Positions 25,707 through 35,075 of a stretch of DNA of 64,000 nt are shown piece after piece (positions within the stretch are counted from its first letter, which is position 1; each line of letters starts with the position of its first letter). The notes beneath the pieces were generated by a model. It was not told where the DNA came from and did not search any database. It saw only the letters and a list, made by a program, of their open reading frames with translations. A program made the position numbers and the translations under genes. Source of the stretch: Methylomonas rapida (GTDB lineage: Bacteria; Pseudomonadota; Gammaproteobacteria; Methylococcales; Methylomonadaceae); contig NZ_CP113517.1 in the NCBI RefSeq assembly GCF_024360925.2, positions 992,001 to 1,056,000 on the forward strand, read 5' to 3'.

Positions 25707-28700
25707 ATGCTTGCTAGTTTAATCCGTTTTTCCATCCGCTATGCCGGGTTGGTCATTGCGTTGGCTTTGTTGATGCTGGTGTACGGCGGCTATCGTTTCA
25801 TCGATGCCGATCTGGATATTTTTCCGGAATTCGCGCCCAAACGCGTGATCATCCAGACCGAGGCGCCGGGATTGGCGGCGGAGCAAGTGGAAGTGCTGGT
25901 GACGCAGCCGATAGAAACGGCAGTACGCCCTTTGATAGGCTTGGAGAATTTGCGTTCCGAATCGATTCAAGGTTTGTCTATCGTCACGGCGACCTTCGTC
26001 GAGGACAGCGATATTTTTCGCAACCGGCAAATGATCAGCGAGCGCTTGGCGGGTTTGGGCCAGCAATTGCCGGCCGGCATAGGCATACCGGTCGCGGTGC
26101 CGTTGTCGTCTTCATCGTCCACCGTGCTGACGATAGGCTTGCGCTCGGATACTAAATCATTGATGGAACTGCGCAACCTGGTCGACTGGACGCTGGCGCC
26201 GCGTTTGCTGGCCGTGCCGGGCGTGGCCGACGTCAATACCTTCGGCGGCGACGTGCAGCAATTGCAGGTGCAAGTCAAACCGGAGGCCTTGCAGCGCTTC
26301 AATCTGGCCTTGGAAGACGTCGTCAATGCCGCGGCCGGCGCCTCGGCCATCAGCGGCGCCGGTTTCATTGAAAACGCCAATCAGCGTTTTACCTTGCAAG
26401 TCAGCGGCCAGCCGGGCAGTCCCGACTCATTCAAGCATTTGGTGGTCAAACGCCAGGACGGCGCCACCATTACCCTGGCCGATGTGGCCGATATTCGGTA
26501 TGCGGCGGCCCCTCCCATCAGCGCCGCGCAAATCATGGGCAAGCCCGGCATCGTGATGATGATCATCGGCCAGTACGGCGCCAATACCTTGTCGGTGTCG
26601 CGGCAAGTGGAAAGCGTATTGAACGGTTTCAAGCCCTTGTTCGAGCAGCAGGGCGTGGTGTTTCATACGCGCTTGTTCCGGCCGGCCGACTACATTGAAA
26701 CCTCGGTGCATAACCTGGCCGGGCATCTGCTGTTCGGCGGCTTGTTCGTGATCGTGATTTTGTACCTGTTCTTGTTCAATTTACGTAGCGCCTTCATCGC
26801 CGCGCTGGCGATTCCGCTGTCGCTGATGGCCGCGGTGCTGGTGTTGCTGGAAATGGGCGTGAATCTGAACATCATGGTGTTGGGCGGCTTGGCGATTGCG
26901 TTGGGGGAGGTGGTCGACGACGCCATCATCGATACCGAAAACATTTTCCGCCGTTTACGGGAAAACCAAGTCAAACCCAAGCCCAAATCCAGCGCGGCGG
27001 TGATTCAGCAAGCCTCTCTGGAAGTGCGCGGTTCAGTGGTCTATGCCAGCTTCATCGTGGCTTTGGTGTTCGTGCCGTTGTTGACGCTGCAAGGCGTGGC
27101 CGGGCGACTGTTTTCGCCGTTGGGCTATTCCTACATTCTGGCGATCCTGATGTCGCTGCTGGTGGCGTTGACCTTGACGCCGGCCTTATGCCGCTTGCTG
27201 TTGAACCGGAATCTGCCGGAGGCTTCCGATCCGCCGCTGATCGGCTGGCTGAAGCCGCACTATGCCAAGCAGCTGCAGTGGGTGATGCGGCATTTCCGCG
27301 CGGTCGTGGTCGTGTGTGCGCTGCTGTGCGCGTTGGGCATTGCGGCTTTTTTGAGACTGGATCACAAGTTTCTGCCGGAACTGCGCGAAGGCCATTTCAT
27401 CGTGCATACCGCCAGCGTGCCGGGCACCTCGTTACAGGAGTCGATTAGAGTCGGCAGTCTACTGACCGAACGGTTTTTAGCCATAGAGGGGGTCGAGTCG
27501 GTGTCGCAATGGGCGGGGCGCGCGGAACGCGGCGCAGATACCTATGGCAGCCATTACAGCGAATACGAAGTGCGCTTGAAACCTTTGTCGGGTCGTGAAC
27601 AGCAACGGGTACTGGAAGGCTTGCGCGAGATTATCGAGGATTTTCCGGGCATCCATTCCGAAGCCAATACCTTTTTGACCGAGCGGGTCGACGAAACCAT
27701 TTCCGGTTATACCGCCCCGGTGGTAGTGAATATTTACGGCAGAGATTTGGCGGAACTGGATGCCAAGGCTCAAGCCGTCGCTGCGTTGATGCAAAGGTTA
27801 CCCGGTGCGGAGGACGTGCAAATGCGCTCGCCGCCGGCAACTTCGATGATAGAAGTCCGCTTGAACCTGGAACAGCTTCAATTCAGGGGCATCAGTCCGG
27901 CGCAAGTGATGCTGGCGCTGGAAACGGCTTACGAAGGCCGTATCGTCGGCAAAAACATGCAAGGCAACCGCATTTACAACGTGGCGGTGACCTTGCCGGC
28001 CGATATGCGTACCCATGCCGAATCGCTGCAGCAATTGGCACTGAAAAACGCCGACGGCGAGCGCGTGTTGTTGAGCCAGGTGGCCGATATTCGCCACGGC
28101 GAAGGCCGTTACAACATCTTGCATCAAGGTGCCTTGCGCACCCAGACCGTGACCTGTAACGTCGATGACAGGGACATGGACGATTTCATCCGGGAGCTGA
28201 AAAGCCGGGTGCTGCAGGACATCGAATGGAGCAGCGACAGCTACCCGGAGTTCATCGGCGCGGCCTTGGAGCAGGCCAAGGCGCGGCATGAACTGATCCT
28301 GCATGCCGTTTTGGCCGGCGCGGGCGTGCTGATGTTTATTTACCTTGCGTTGGGCAGCTTCCGGCATACGGCCTTGACCTTGTTGAATCTGCCGTTTGCG
28401 TTGCTAGGCGGCGTGGCTGCCGTTGTGCTCACCGACGAGTCGTTGTCGGTGGGGTCTTTTGTCGGCTTCGTGACCTTGTTCGGCATCACCGTGCGCAATT
28501 GCATCATGTTGATTTCGCATTACCGGCATTTGATCGAACACGAAGGCCAAGTCTGGTCGGCCGCCACGGCCTTGCGCGGCGCCCAGGAACGGCTGCCGTC
28601 GATTCTGATGACCGCCTTGGTCACCGCGCTGGCGATGCTGCCGGTTGCCTTCGACAGCGACAACCCCGGCCGGGAAATCATGGGCCCGATGGCGGCCATC

Positions 28701-28802
28701 ATCATCGGCGGCTTGGCGTCTTCGACCGTTTTGAATTTATTGCTGTTGCCGGCGATCTTGCTGCGCTTTGGCCGGTTTGAGCGGGAAGCGGCTAAAGTGT
28801 GA
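25707..28802 (+). CDS. RND efflux transporter, heavy-metal-efflux-like, without partners
   Basis: The 1031-residue protein has the RND layout: one N-terminal membrane helix, a large periplasmic loop, six helices, a second loop and five more helices. It opens with LIRFSIRYAGLVIAL and contains VEVLVTQPIETAV and PGVADVNTFGG, typical of the CzcA/CusA group. The fourth helix reads GGLAIALGEVVDDAIIDTEN, with the acidic proton-relay residues. The usual membrane-fusion and outer-membrane genes are not next to it, so it either borrows them or works alone. Substrate cannot be read; metal is possible but the CusA methionine triad is not evident. Family 1 repeat B follows 45 bases after the stop. Confidence 0.9.
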   Translation: MLASLIRFSIRYAGLVIALALLMLVYGGYRFIDADLDIFPEFAPKRVIIQTEAPGLAAEQVEVLVTQPIETAVRPLIGLENLRSESIQGLSIVTATFVEDSDIFRNRQMISERLAGLGQQLPAGIGIPVAVPLSSSSSTVLTIGLRSDTKSLMELRNLVDWTLAPRLLAVPGVADVNTFGGDVQQLQVQVKPEALQRFNLALEDVVNAAAGASAISGAGFIENANQRFTLQVSGQPGSPDSFKHLVVKRQDGATITLADVADIRYAAAPPISAAQIMGKPGIVMMIIGQYGANTLSVSRQVESVLNGFKPLFEQQGVVFHTRLFRPADYIETSVHNLAGHLLFGGLFVIVILYLFLFNLRSAFIAALAIPLSLMAAVLVLLEMGVNLNIMVLGGLAIALGEVVDDAIIDTENIFRRLRENQVKPKPKSSAAVIQQASLEVRGSVVYASFIVALVFVPLLTLQGVAGRLFSPLGYSYILAILMSLLVALTLTPALCRLLLNRNLPEASDPPLIGWLKPHYAKQLQWVMRHFRAVVVVCALLCALGIAAFLRLDHKFLPELREGHFIVHTASVPGTSLQESIRVGSLLTERFLAIEGVESVSQWAGRAERGADTYGSHYSEYEVRLKPLSGREQQRVLEGLREIIEDFPGIHSEANTFLTERVDETISGYTAPVVVNIYGRDLAELDAKAQAVAALMQRLPGAEDVQMRSPPATSMIEVRLNLEQLQFRGISPAQVMLALETAYEGRIVGKNMQGNRIYNVAVTLPADMRTHAESLQQLALKNADGERVLLSQVADIRHGEGRYNILHQGALRTQTVTCNVDDRDMDDFIRELKSRVLQDIEWSSDSYPEFIGAALEQAKARHELILHAVLAGAGVLMFIYLALGSFRHTALTLLNLPFALLGGVAAVVLTDESLSVGSFVGFVTLFGITVRNCIMLISHYRHLIEHEGQVWSAATALRGAQERLPSILMTALVTALAMLPVAFDSDNPGREIMGPMAAIIIGGLASSTVLNLLLLPAILLRFGRFEREAAKV

Positions 28803-28846
28803 TGGTCGATGAGGTGTTGATTTTTACTAGAATGGCCAATGTTAGT

Positions 28847-29032
28847 TTTAGAAAAAGACTTCGGTCCACGCAAGACACAAAACCTGACTTGAAGGCGGGC
28901 GAAGGGAGCGCGAAAAATTTCAAGCCGTTATCTCCTCGAGCAATGCCACCTATCGGTGAATACATAAAGTTGATAACCCATGGATTGTTTTTGTGTATTT
29001 CGTGCTTTTCGTGGACTACTGGTGTTTTTAGG
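28847..29032 (-). repeat. Dispersed inverted-repeat element, family 1 copy B
   Basis: This copy runs opposite to copy A: it opens with TTTTAGAAAAAGACTTCGG and TCCACGCAAGACACAAAA, and closes with TTTCGTGCTTTTCGTGGAC and TGGTGTTTTTAGG. The middle has diverged from the other copies. It ends 20 bases before the DUF4186 start, so it carries or replaces the promoter of that gene. Confidence 0.75.
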
Positions 29033-29052
29033 TTCAACGGTTGGGTGGGCTG

Positions 29053-29421
29053 ATGAGAGAGTTCGAGGCACTATTTTCAGCGCTAGCTAAATCCAGGTTT
29101 CGCGGCAAGTTTCACCTGAACGGCAAGGATTTGCAGTATTTGCGCGACAAGGGCGTGCCGACGATACTCGAACATGCCCGCGATTTCATCGGCAAGCGTT
29201 TGGCGCCGGCCTTTATTCCCAATGATGGCAAGCAGACGCCTTACCGTGGGCATCCAGTATTCGTCGGCCAGCATGCAACGGCCTGCTGTTGCCGCGGCTG
29301 CTTGCAAAAATGGCATGGGATAGCCGCAGGGCACAATTTGACCGCCGAAGAACAGGAATATGTGTTGAGCGTATTGCGACGCTGGTTGCTGCTGGAAATC
29401 GACCGTGCCGGGCAAGAATAG
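29053..29421 (+). CDS. DUF4186 family protein
   Basis: The 122-residue protein matches DUF4186: LFSALAKSRFRGKFHL, then YLRDKGVPTILEHARDFI, RLAPAFIPNDGKQTPYRGHP and QHATACCCRGCLQKWHGI. The cysteine/histidine cluster in the last segment could bind a metal. The family has no proven function. The ATG at 29053 is used; a TTG in the same frame at 29041 lies inside a stretch that adjoins the repeat. The gene is bracketed by family 1 repeats in opposite orientation (28847-29032 and 29519-29678). Confidence 0.8.
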   Translation: MREFEALFSALAKSRFRGKFHLNGKDLQYLRDKGVPTILEHARDFIGKRLAPAFIPNDGKQTPYRGHPVFVGQHATACCCRGCLQKWHGIAAGHNLTAEEQEYVLSVLRRWLLLEIDRAGQE

Positions 29422-29469
29422 AAAACCCGCTAAAACTATTATGCACGTCGAAAATTGTGGTTCCGGAGC

Positions 29470-29489
29470 GAAACAGCTTTAGCTTTTTC
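29470..29489 (+). repeat. Solo hairpin of family 2
   Basis: GAAACAGCTTTAGCTTTTTC after CGGAGC matches the second hairpin of the element at 19195-19258 with one mismatch. It lies 49 bases after the DUF4186 stop and may serve as a terminator. Confidence 0.55.
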
Positions 29490-29518
29490 CATAAACGGCT
29501 TTGACTATTCGTCTGACC

Positions 29519-29678
29519 CCAAAAACATCGGTCTTTCACGAAAATCACGAAAGAAATCATTGTGCTATGAGGCTTATCGATTATCGATTCACCTGTACGG
29601 TGCTGCTCTTAGGTGTGATAACGGTTTGAAACTTTTCGTGATTTTCGTGTGTTTCGTGGATCAAATGATTTTTCTAGG
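29519..29678 (+). repeat. Dispersed inverted-repeat element, family 1 copy C
   Basis: This copy is in the same orientation as copy A and about 85-90% like it by eye: it opens CCCAAAAACATCGGTC then TTCACGAAAATCACGAAAG, and closes TTTCGTGATTTTCGTGTG and GATTTTTCTAGG. It has a short internal duplication (ATCGATTATCGATT). It ends 36 bases before the chemoreceptor stop codon. Confidence 0.85.
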
Positions 29679-29713
29679 TGAAAAATTATCAGTGAGTTAT
29701 TCACGTTGTTTCC

Positions 29714-31321
29714 CTAGCGTTTGAACTGATCGACCAATTTGTTCAAGCGGTCGGCCAGTTTGACCAGTTCGCGACTGGCGGCATTGGTTTGTTCGGCATC
29801 CTGTGCCGTCCGGTCGGTGAGGTTGCTGATGTTTGCGACGCTGCGACTGACATGTTGCGCGACCTGATTCTGGTTGTCCGCTGTTTCGGCCATTTGCGCA
29901 TTCAACTGGCGAATGTGGGCAACGCGTTCGGCGATGAGGTTAAGCCCTTCGTCGGCGCTTTGTACTTGCGAGCGGCGTTGTTCCGCGCTGTATTTGGCGT
30001 TATCCATCACGGCCACCGCATCTTTTGCTTCACGTTGCAATTGATCGATGATGTTTTCGATTTCTTCGGTTGCCTGATGCGAACGGGTGGCCAGTGTTCT
30101 GACCTCGTCGGCAACGACCGCGAAGCCGCGACCCTGTTCTCCGGCGCGGGCGGCCTCGATGGCTGCATTCAGCGCCAGTAAGTTCGTTTGTTCGGCCAGT
30201 CCTTTGATAACGTCCAATACCGAGCCTACACCCTTGCTTTTTTCGTCCAGACGCCTGATGACCTCCGCCGCGCGTTCGATTTCGGAAACCAGTTCATAAA
30301 TGCCGTCGATGGCATTTTTGGTGGTGGTGGCTCCGCTACTGGCTTGCCGGTCCGCTTCGATCGATGCTTGCGCGGCGCTGCCGGCGGCGCCGCGTACGTC
30401 GCGAACCGAAGACTCGAGTTGGTTGATCGCTTGCAGTACCGATTCGGTTTCATGATGTTGCTGTCTGGCCGCAGCGGTCGTTTGGTTCGCGACAGTGGAA
30501 ATTTTCGCGGTGGCGTTGCTCAGATCCACACTGGTCTGGGAAACCTGATTCAGGCTATCGGCAAAGCTGCTCAGCATCGAGTTGAACGACCTGCATAGCT
30601 GTCCGATTTCATCATTGGAATGTGTCGCCAAGCGCAGGCGCAAATCGGCATTTTGACTGATCAGATTCATCGTATTACGAATTTCGCCGAGCGGAGTGAC
30701 GACGATTTTTCGCATTAGGCCAGTAATCAGCAGCATGGCCAGAACGAATAAACCGATGGCGATTCCGCTAGCAATGGCAAGATCACGACTGATGTGGGCA
30801 TGCAGATTGTTTAAGGAATACGAAAGGCGGACGGCACCCAGTACCGTGCCTTCCGCCACCGCATGGCAGGATAGACAATTGGTGCCCTTGAAGTTGCCGC
30901 TGGCGATGATGGGTTGCCAGATGGTAATGATGCTGCCTTGAGCGGTACTCGTCGTCGACGTAACCGCCTCGCCGGCTAGTGCCTTATGGTCCAAATTGTC
31001 GAGTGGCTGTTGCTCGCTGCCGCCTGGGCCGAAGAAGTCACTGATGGCTTTGGCCCTGATCAGTCGGACATCGGTGACATTCTCGTGCGACCGGATTTTG
31101 TCCCGTAGCGGACCGCTTTGTTGCATCGAGCCACTCAGCATCATGGCATTCAGGCCGTCGAAATAACTATTGGCCATGTCGATGGCTTTATCGGTGGCCA
31201 AGGATTCGATCATTTGTTTTTGTCGATTGGCCATGAACAGCATGCTGACGGACATCAGCAGCAGAAATACGCTGGCAATGCTGAGCAGGATTTTGGTTTG
31301 GATCGATGATGTGTTGCCCAT
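29714..31321 (-). CDS. Methyl-accepting chemotaxis protein with a periplasmic haem-c sensor
   Basis: The 535-residue receptor has membrane helices at about residues 11-31 and 182-203 with a periplasmic domain between them. That domain contains CLSCH (149-153), a c-type haem attachment motif, in a context ([13 protein letters not shown]) like Tll0287/DUF3365 haem sensors. HAMP follows (about 204-257), then a long coiled-coil signalling domain with the hairpin tip [20 protein letters not shown]. It should report a redox state or bound gas to CheA. The ATG at 31321 is preferred over a GTG at 31354. It lies 45 bases after a membrane cytochrome gene downstream of an oxidase operon, which suggests energy taxis tied to that electron chain. 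Confidence 0.9.
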   Translation of the reverse strand: MGNTSSIQTKILLSIASVFLLLMSVSMLFMANRQKQMIESLATDKAIDMANSYFDGLNAMMLSGSMQQSGPLRDKIRSHENVTDVRLIRAKAISDFFGPGGSEQQPLDNLDHKALAGEAVTSTTSTAQGSIITIWQPIIASGNFKGTNCLSCHAVAEGTVLGAVRLSYSLNNLHAHISRDLAIASGIAIGLFVLAMLLITGLMRKIVVTPLGEIRNTMNLISQNADLRLRLATHSNDEIGQLCRSFNSMLSSFADSLNQVSQTSVDLSNATAKISTVANQTTAAARQQHHETESVLQAINQLESSVRDVRGAAGSAAQASIEADRQASSGATTTKNAIDGIYELVSEIERAAEVIRRLDEKSKGVGSVLDVIKGLAEQTNLLALNAAIEAARAGEQGRGFAVVADEVRTLATRSHQATEEIENIIDQLQREAKDAVAVMDNAKYSAEQRRSQVQSADEGLNLIAERVAHIRQLNAQMAETADNQNQVAQHVSRSVANISNLTDRTAQDAEQTNAASRELVKLADRLNKLVDQFKR

Positions 31322-31366
31322 GAAGGTGCCTGAATGGTGTGGTAGCTTTGTCACGAATTATGCCTG

Positions 31367-32158
31367 TCAATCCCGCAAGAGTGCGTTGCGGCGATCGGAT
31401 TGTTTGCGTATGCCGCCCAATATCCACATTTGATACATGGATACGGTCCACATGAATGCGAACGAAATGCCCAAGCCAACGCCGGCGATGATGACCAGCC
31501 AGGCGAAATGGGGATTCAGTTTGGTTAGCCACCAGGAGGCAATGTCAACCAGCAAAAACAGATAGGGCATCACGATGGCCGGGTATTTGTATTTGCAGGG
31601 TACGTCGGTGGAAAAGCTGAAAATGATGCCGACGAACATGAAGATGAAGCTGATACCGAACAAATGGATGTGCGATAAGCGGGTCAAGGATTGAAAAGTC
31701 GCGCCTTCGCTCGATTCCGAGACCTTTTTCAGATTCTCGAATCTGGAAAAATCGGGCAGTGAACCGGCAGCGGCGTTGTGGCAGCTTACGCAGTGGTTAT
31801 CGACGATGGTTTTGATGCTGGCGTTGTATGCCGGTTCGGAAGCACCATCTCTGACCCATTGTATGATTTTGAAGCGTTCCTGTTCCGGTGCGTTGAATTT
31901 CATCGAGCCGTTCAGTTTCGATTCCAGCACCGAGCCCGAGCGGTCGCCGTAATAACTGTAGACGATGTCGTCCAGTGACAAGCCGAATTTGCCGTCGGCC
32001 ATGCCGTGAGTGAATAGGATCTGTATCAGGGCCATTAAATAGCCCGCGGCGATCGTGACCAGATAGCCGCTGAACAGCAGCTTGATGCAAGTGCCGAAAC
32101 TGATCAGGTTAAAGCCTTTGTAGGCATATTTGACGGGGATGTTGGATTCTTCGGACAT
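31367..32158 (-). CDS. Membrane-anchored monohaem cytochrome c of unknown partner
   Basis: The 263-residue protein has about four membrane helices (about 27-47, 165-182, 194-212, 219-245). A periplasmic loop holds one haem motif, CVSCH, at residues 123-127 in VDNHCVSCHNAAAGSLPDFS. Histidines in the helix after the loop (LSHIHLFG) could be further ligands. No named family is recognised with certainty, although similar proteins occur beside oxidases in other proteobacteria. Its place between the c4-like cytochrome and the haem chemoreceptor suggests an electron-transfer or sensing link. The upstream terminator leaves open whether it has its own promoter. Confidence 0.8.
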   Translation of the reverse strand: MSEESNIPVKYAYKGFNLISFGTCIKLLFSGYLVTIAAGYLMALIQILFTHGMADGKFGLSLDDIVYSYYGDRSGSVLESKLNGSMKFNAPEQERFKIIQWVRDGASEPAYNASIKTIVDNHCVSCHNAAAGSLPDFSRFENLKKVSESSEGATFQSLTRLSHIHLFGISFIFMFVGIIFSFSTDVPCKYKYPAIVMPYLFLLVDIASWWLTKLNPHFAWLVIIAGVGLGISFAFMWTVSMYQMWILGGIRKQSDRRNALLRD

Positions 32159-32230
32159 GGTCTATCCACTATTGATTTCGCTGGCTTACCGGCAGGCGGA
32201 ATTATCTCGGTGTAATCGCAAAAAATTGAC

Positions 32231-32272
32231 AAAAGGCAGTCGTTGTCCGCGCGTACACGGGCAACGACTGCC
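32231..32272 (-). terminator. Rho-independent terminator after the oxidase operon
   Basis: GGCAGTCGTTG and CAACGACTGCC form an 11-bp perfect stem, extended past one mismatch by CC/GG (32235-32272). On the minus strand it is followed by TTTTGTC and then a second T tract. It lies directly after the c4-like cytochrome stop, so the membrane cytochrome and chemoreceptor are expressed by read-through or separately. Confidence 0.8.
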
Positions 32273-32279
32273 CGACAGC

Positions 32280-32927
32280 TTAGTTTTTGATGTTCTGGTA
32301 ATAAAAGCCCAGTTCATCGATTTCCTGATCGGTCAGGCTTTCGGCAATCAAGCGCATCCTGCTATAGATATCATTACGCCGGGTCCCGTTCTTGAAGGTT
32401 TTCAACGTGTAGGAAATATAGGCTGCATTCTGCCCGGAGAGGGCTGGAATATCCATCGCCTGGCCCTTGCCGTCTTTACCGTGGCAGACTTCGCACGGCG
32501 GCAGCGTGCGTTCACGGTTGCCGTTTTTGACCAGATTTTCCGCCTGTTCATAGTTCATCAGGCTAGCGGATTGAAAAACCGCAGGCTGAGAGCCGAACCA
32601 GGCCGCCAGGTCGGCCGCCTCTTGTTCGCTCAAGCCTTGAGCGACAGGGCCCATCATCGGGTCCGCGCGATTGCCGTTTTTATAATCCTGCAGCTGCTTG
32701 TACAGATAGGTCGGTAACTGGCCCGCCAGCGATGGATAAGTCGGCGATGGACTGATGCCCTTGTCGCCGTGGCAGCCGGCGCAGGCTTTGGCGAGCTCCT
32801 GGCCTTTGCTTGGATTGCCGTTTTTGACGAAATTCAGTTGTTCCGGTGTCCACGCCACTTGCGACGAAGGCTGAGCGAATACCGAAGCTGGCAGGGTCAG
32901 CAGGATACCAATAATGAGTTTTTTCAT
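32280..32927 (-). CDS. Dihaem cytochrome c, c4-like, electron donor to the oxidase
   Basis: The 215-residue periplasmic protein has a signal peptide (MKKLIIGILLTLPASVFA). Its two haem-c motifs, CAGCH (49-53) and CEVCH (145-149), sit in two similar class I domains, each with a later methionine (in DPMMGP and YSRMRLIAESL) as likely axial ligand. The start at 32927 is set by a GGGGGG-containing ribosome site six to eight bases before it; the longer frame to 33032 overlaps the oxidase gene and lacks a signal peptide. It starts two bases after the subunit I stop, so it is part of the oxidase operon and most likely its electron donor. Confidence 0.92.
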   Translation of the reverse strand: MKKLIIGILLTLPASVFAQPSSQVAWTPEQLNFVKNGNPSKGQELAKACAGCHGDKGISPSPTYPSLAGQLPTYLYKQLQDYKNGNRADPMMGPVAQGLSEQEAADLAAWFGSQPAVFQSASLMNYEQAENLVKNGNRERTLPPCEVCHGKDGKGQAMDIPALSGQNAAYISYTLKTFKNGTRRNDIYSRMRLIAESLTDQEIDELGFYYQNIKN

Positions 32928-32929
32928 GA

Positions 32930-34549
32930 TCAGACCCCCCATCTGCCTGAACCAAAGGTGTCCATAAAGAAAAATTGCAGTATAGGATAGCCGAAGGCCA
33001 CCAGCATGAAGCCGGCAATCACGATATTCCACAGCTTGAAGCTGTTCAAATACTCCGGCAGATCGGTCACTGCATGTATCGGCTCGGCGTATTCGACTTC
33101 GCCCTGGTAGGTTTCGCCGCTAGTCTGGGTCTTGTACAGGTTGTAGATCAATAGGCCCGATGAATACAGCAAGATCAGGCCGCCGAAGATCATCGTGCCT
33201 TCATAAGGCTCCCAGGACAAAGTCAACAAGTTGTTGTAATTGACGCTGTCGATGCGGCGCGGCTGGCCCAGCAACCCCAAGATGTGCCACGGCGTGGTCA
33301 GGATGATCATGCCGATGAACCAGGTCCACATCTGGGTGATGGCCATGGATTTGCAATACAACGGCTTGCCGCTCAGGATCGGCCAGAAATAGTAGGCGAT
33401 CGCGAAATACATGATGATGGTGGTGCCGCCGAAGATCAGGTGAAAGTGGCCCGAAACCCAGGCAGTGTTATGCACCATCGCGTTCATCGCATAGCTGGCG
33501 TTGACCAGGCCGCCGAAGCCGCCCAGGATTAGCATCAACAGCCCCAGGATGATGGCCAATACCATCGGGTTGGTCCAGGGCAGGGCGGCGATCCAGCCGA
33601 ACAAGCCCTTGCCGCCGTTCAAGCGGCCGGCGATTTCCAGGGAGGCGATCACGGTAAAGCCGGTGATGAAGGTCGGCAGCGTGACGATGAAGGTGCCGAT
33701 GCCGTGCAGTATCTTCCAGCCGTGGCCTTGTTGCGGATCCATGTATAAATGATGAAAACCAATAGGCAAACTGAACACGATCAACAAAATGAACGCGGCC
33801 CGCGCCATTTCGTCGCTGAACAAGAAGCCGCCGGCTTGTTTCGGCACCAGGCAGTAAAACGCCGTGTAAGCCGGAATCAGCCAGAAATAGACGATGGGGT
33901 GCAGAGTCCAGGCGAACAAGGTGCGCGCCAAGCCGTCGTCTATGGTATCAACCCATCCCAGAGCCCACGGAATCAACTGAAACAGCACCTCGGCGGCGAC
34001 GCCGGCGCTGGTCCACAGCCACAGGATGGCGTTGCCGGTGGTGGCGAACATCGCCAACGGCACGGGTTGGCCGGGATTGGCCTGTTTCCATTGCATGAAC
34101 ATGATGATCATCGACGCGCACCAGAACCAGGAGCCGACCACCAGCAAGGTCGCGCCGAGGTAAAACGCGGGATGCGCCTGCATCGGCGGATAAAAGGTGT
34201 ACAGTACCGATGCCTCGCCACTCAACAGCGGCACGGCCGCCATGATCACGCCAATCAGCGCAACACCGAATCCAGCCCAGGCGAAAGACTTATTCCAGAC
34301 CGGCATTTTCAGGGTGCTGCTGGCGACGTAGTAGCCAAAACCCATGATGAAAAAGGTCGTCAGCACGAATGCCATCAATACCCCGTGGGTGCTGACCGAG
34401 GCGTAATAAACTTCCCGCGACTCCAGAAAGCCGAAGAAGCCGCTACGCTCGATTACTTGATACAAGCCCATCACGGCTGCCAGCGCGAACGCGCCGAACG
34501 CTACCCAGAAATGGTAGAGCGCCAATTTTTTTTCTGCTGCGTTATCCAT
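32930..34549 (-). CDS. Cytochrome c oxidase subunit I, B-type (ba3-like)
   Basis: The 539-residue protein has about 13 membrane helices and reduces oxygen at a haem-CuB centre. WTLHPIVYFWLIPAY provides the CuB histidine and the His-Tyr cross-link pair (HxxxY). GFHHLYMD gives the next two CuB histidines, and VSGHFHLIFGG the two haem histidines. The order and the lack of the K/D-channel residues of A-type enzymes place it with B-type oxidases, known for high oxygen affinity. It overlaps the subunit II gene by eight bases. Confidence 0.93.
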   Translation of the reverse strand: MDNAAEKKLALYHFWVAFGAFALAAVMGLYQVIERSGFFGFLESREVYYASVSTHGVLMAFVLTTFFIMGFGYYVASSTLKMPVWNKSFAWAGFGVALIGVIMAAVPLLSGEASVLYTFYPPMQAHPAFYLGATLLVVGSWFWCASMIIMFMQWKQANPGQPVPLAMFATTGNAILWLWTSAGVAAEVLFQLIPWALGWVDTIDDGLARTLFAWTLHPIVYFWLIPAYTAFYCLVPKQAGGFLFSDEMARAAFILLIVFSLPIGFHHLYMDPQQGHGWKILHGIGTFIVTLPTFITGFTVIASLEIAGRLNGGKGLFGWIAALPWTNPMVLAIILGLLMLILGGFGGLVNASYAMNAMVHNTAWVSGHFHLIFGGTTIIMYFAIAYYFWPILSGKPLYCKSMAITQMWTWFIGMIILTTPWHILGLLGQPRRIDSVNYNNLLTLSWEPYEGTMIFGGLILLYSSGLLIYNLYKTQTSGETYQGEVEYAEPIHAVTDLPEYLNSFKLWNIVIAGFMLVAFGYPILQFFFMDTFGSGRWGV

Positions 34550-35066
34550 GATTCGCCTCCCCCTGTTTGTTCATGTCCTGCCATTGTGCTTTGCTGACGA
34601 TGTTGACCTTGCTCCACATGTGAGCATGGCCCATGCCGCAATATTCGTTGCACAGCATCGGGTATTCGCCGGTGTGGTGCAATTCGGTGTGGATTTCAGC
34701 GACATAGCCGGGCACGATCATCGTGCTCATGTTGGTCATCGGCATATGCACGCCGTGAATCACGTCCAAACTGACCCAGCGGAAGGTGATCGGCGTTTCG
34801 GCGGGCAGGGTCAGGGTTTTGGGATAGAAACCATAGCGTCCGGCTACCATGCGCACGGTCACGCTGCTGTCCGCGTTGATTTTGGCGCCCAGCTTGTCCT
34901 CGGCGAATTCCTCGGACAAATGCAGGCGGGCCGAGTCTATGGTCTCGACGTTACTCGGCGCGTGGATGCCGTGGAACAACGCAGAACCTAAGATAAGTAC
35001 CACAAAAAGGCCGGCGATCCCGAGGGAGATGCCGGCCCATTTTTTTTCCAGTTGATCGATATGCAT
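34542..35066 (-). CDS. Cytochrome c oxidase subunit II (CuA), B-type
   Basis: The 174-residue protein has one N-terminal membrane helix (about residues 12-32) and a periplasmic cupredoxin domain. CuA ligands are seen in CNEYCGMGHAHM (two Cys, His, Met and the Glu carbonyl) and an upstream His in VIHGVHMP. It takes electrons from the cytochrome c and passes them to subunit I. The short length and single helix fit ba3-type enzymes. Confidence 0.93.
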   Translation of the reverse strand: MHIDQLEKKWAGISLGIAGLFVVLILGSALFHGIHAPSNVETIDSARLHLSEEFAEDKLGAKINADSSVTVRMVAGRYGFYPKTLTLPAETPITFRWVSLDVIHGVHMPMTNMSTMIVPGYVAEIHTELHHTGEYPMLCNEYCGMGHAHMWSKVNIVSKAQWQDMNKQGEANHG

Positions 35067-35075
35067 GGCTGCCTC

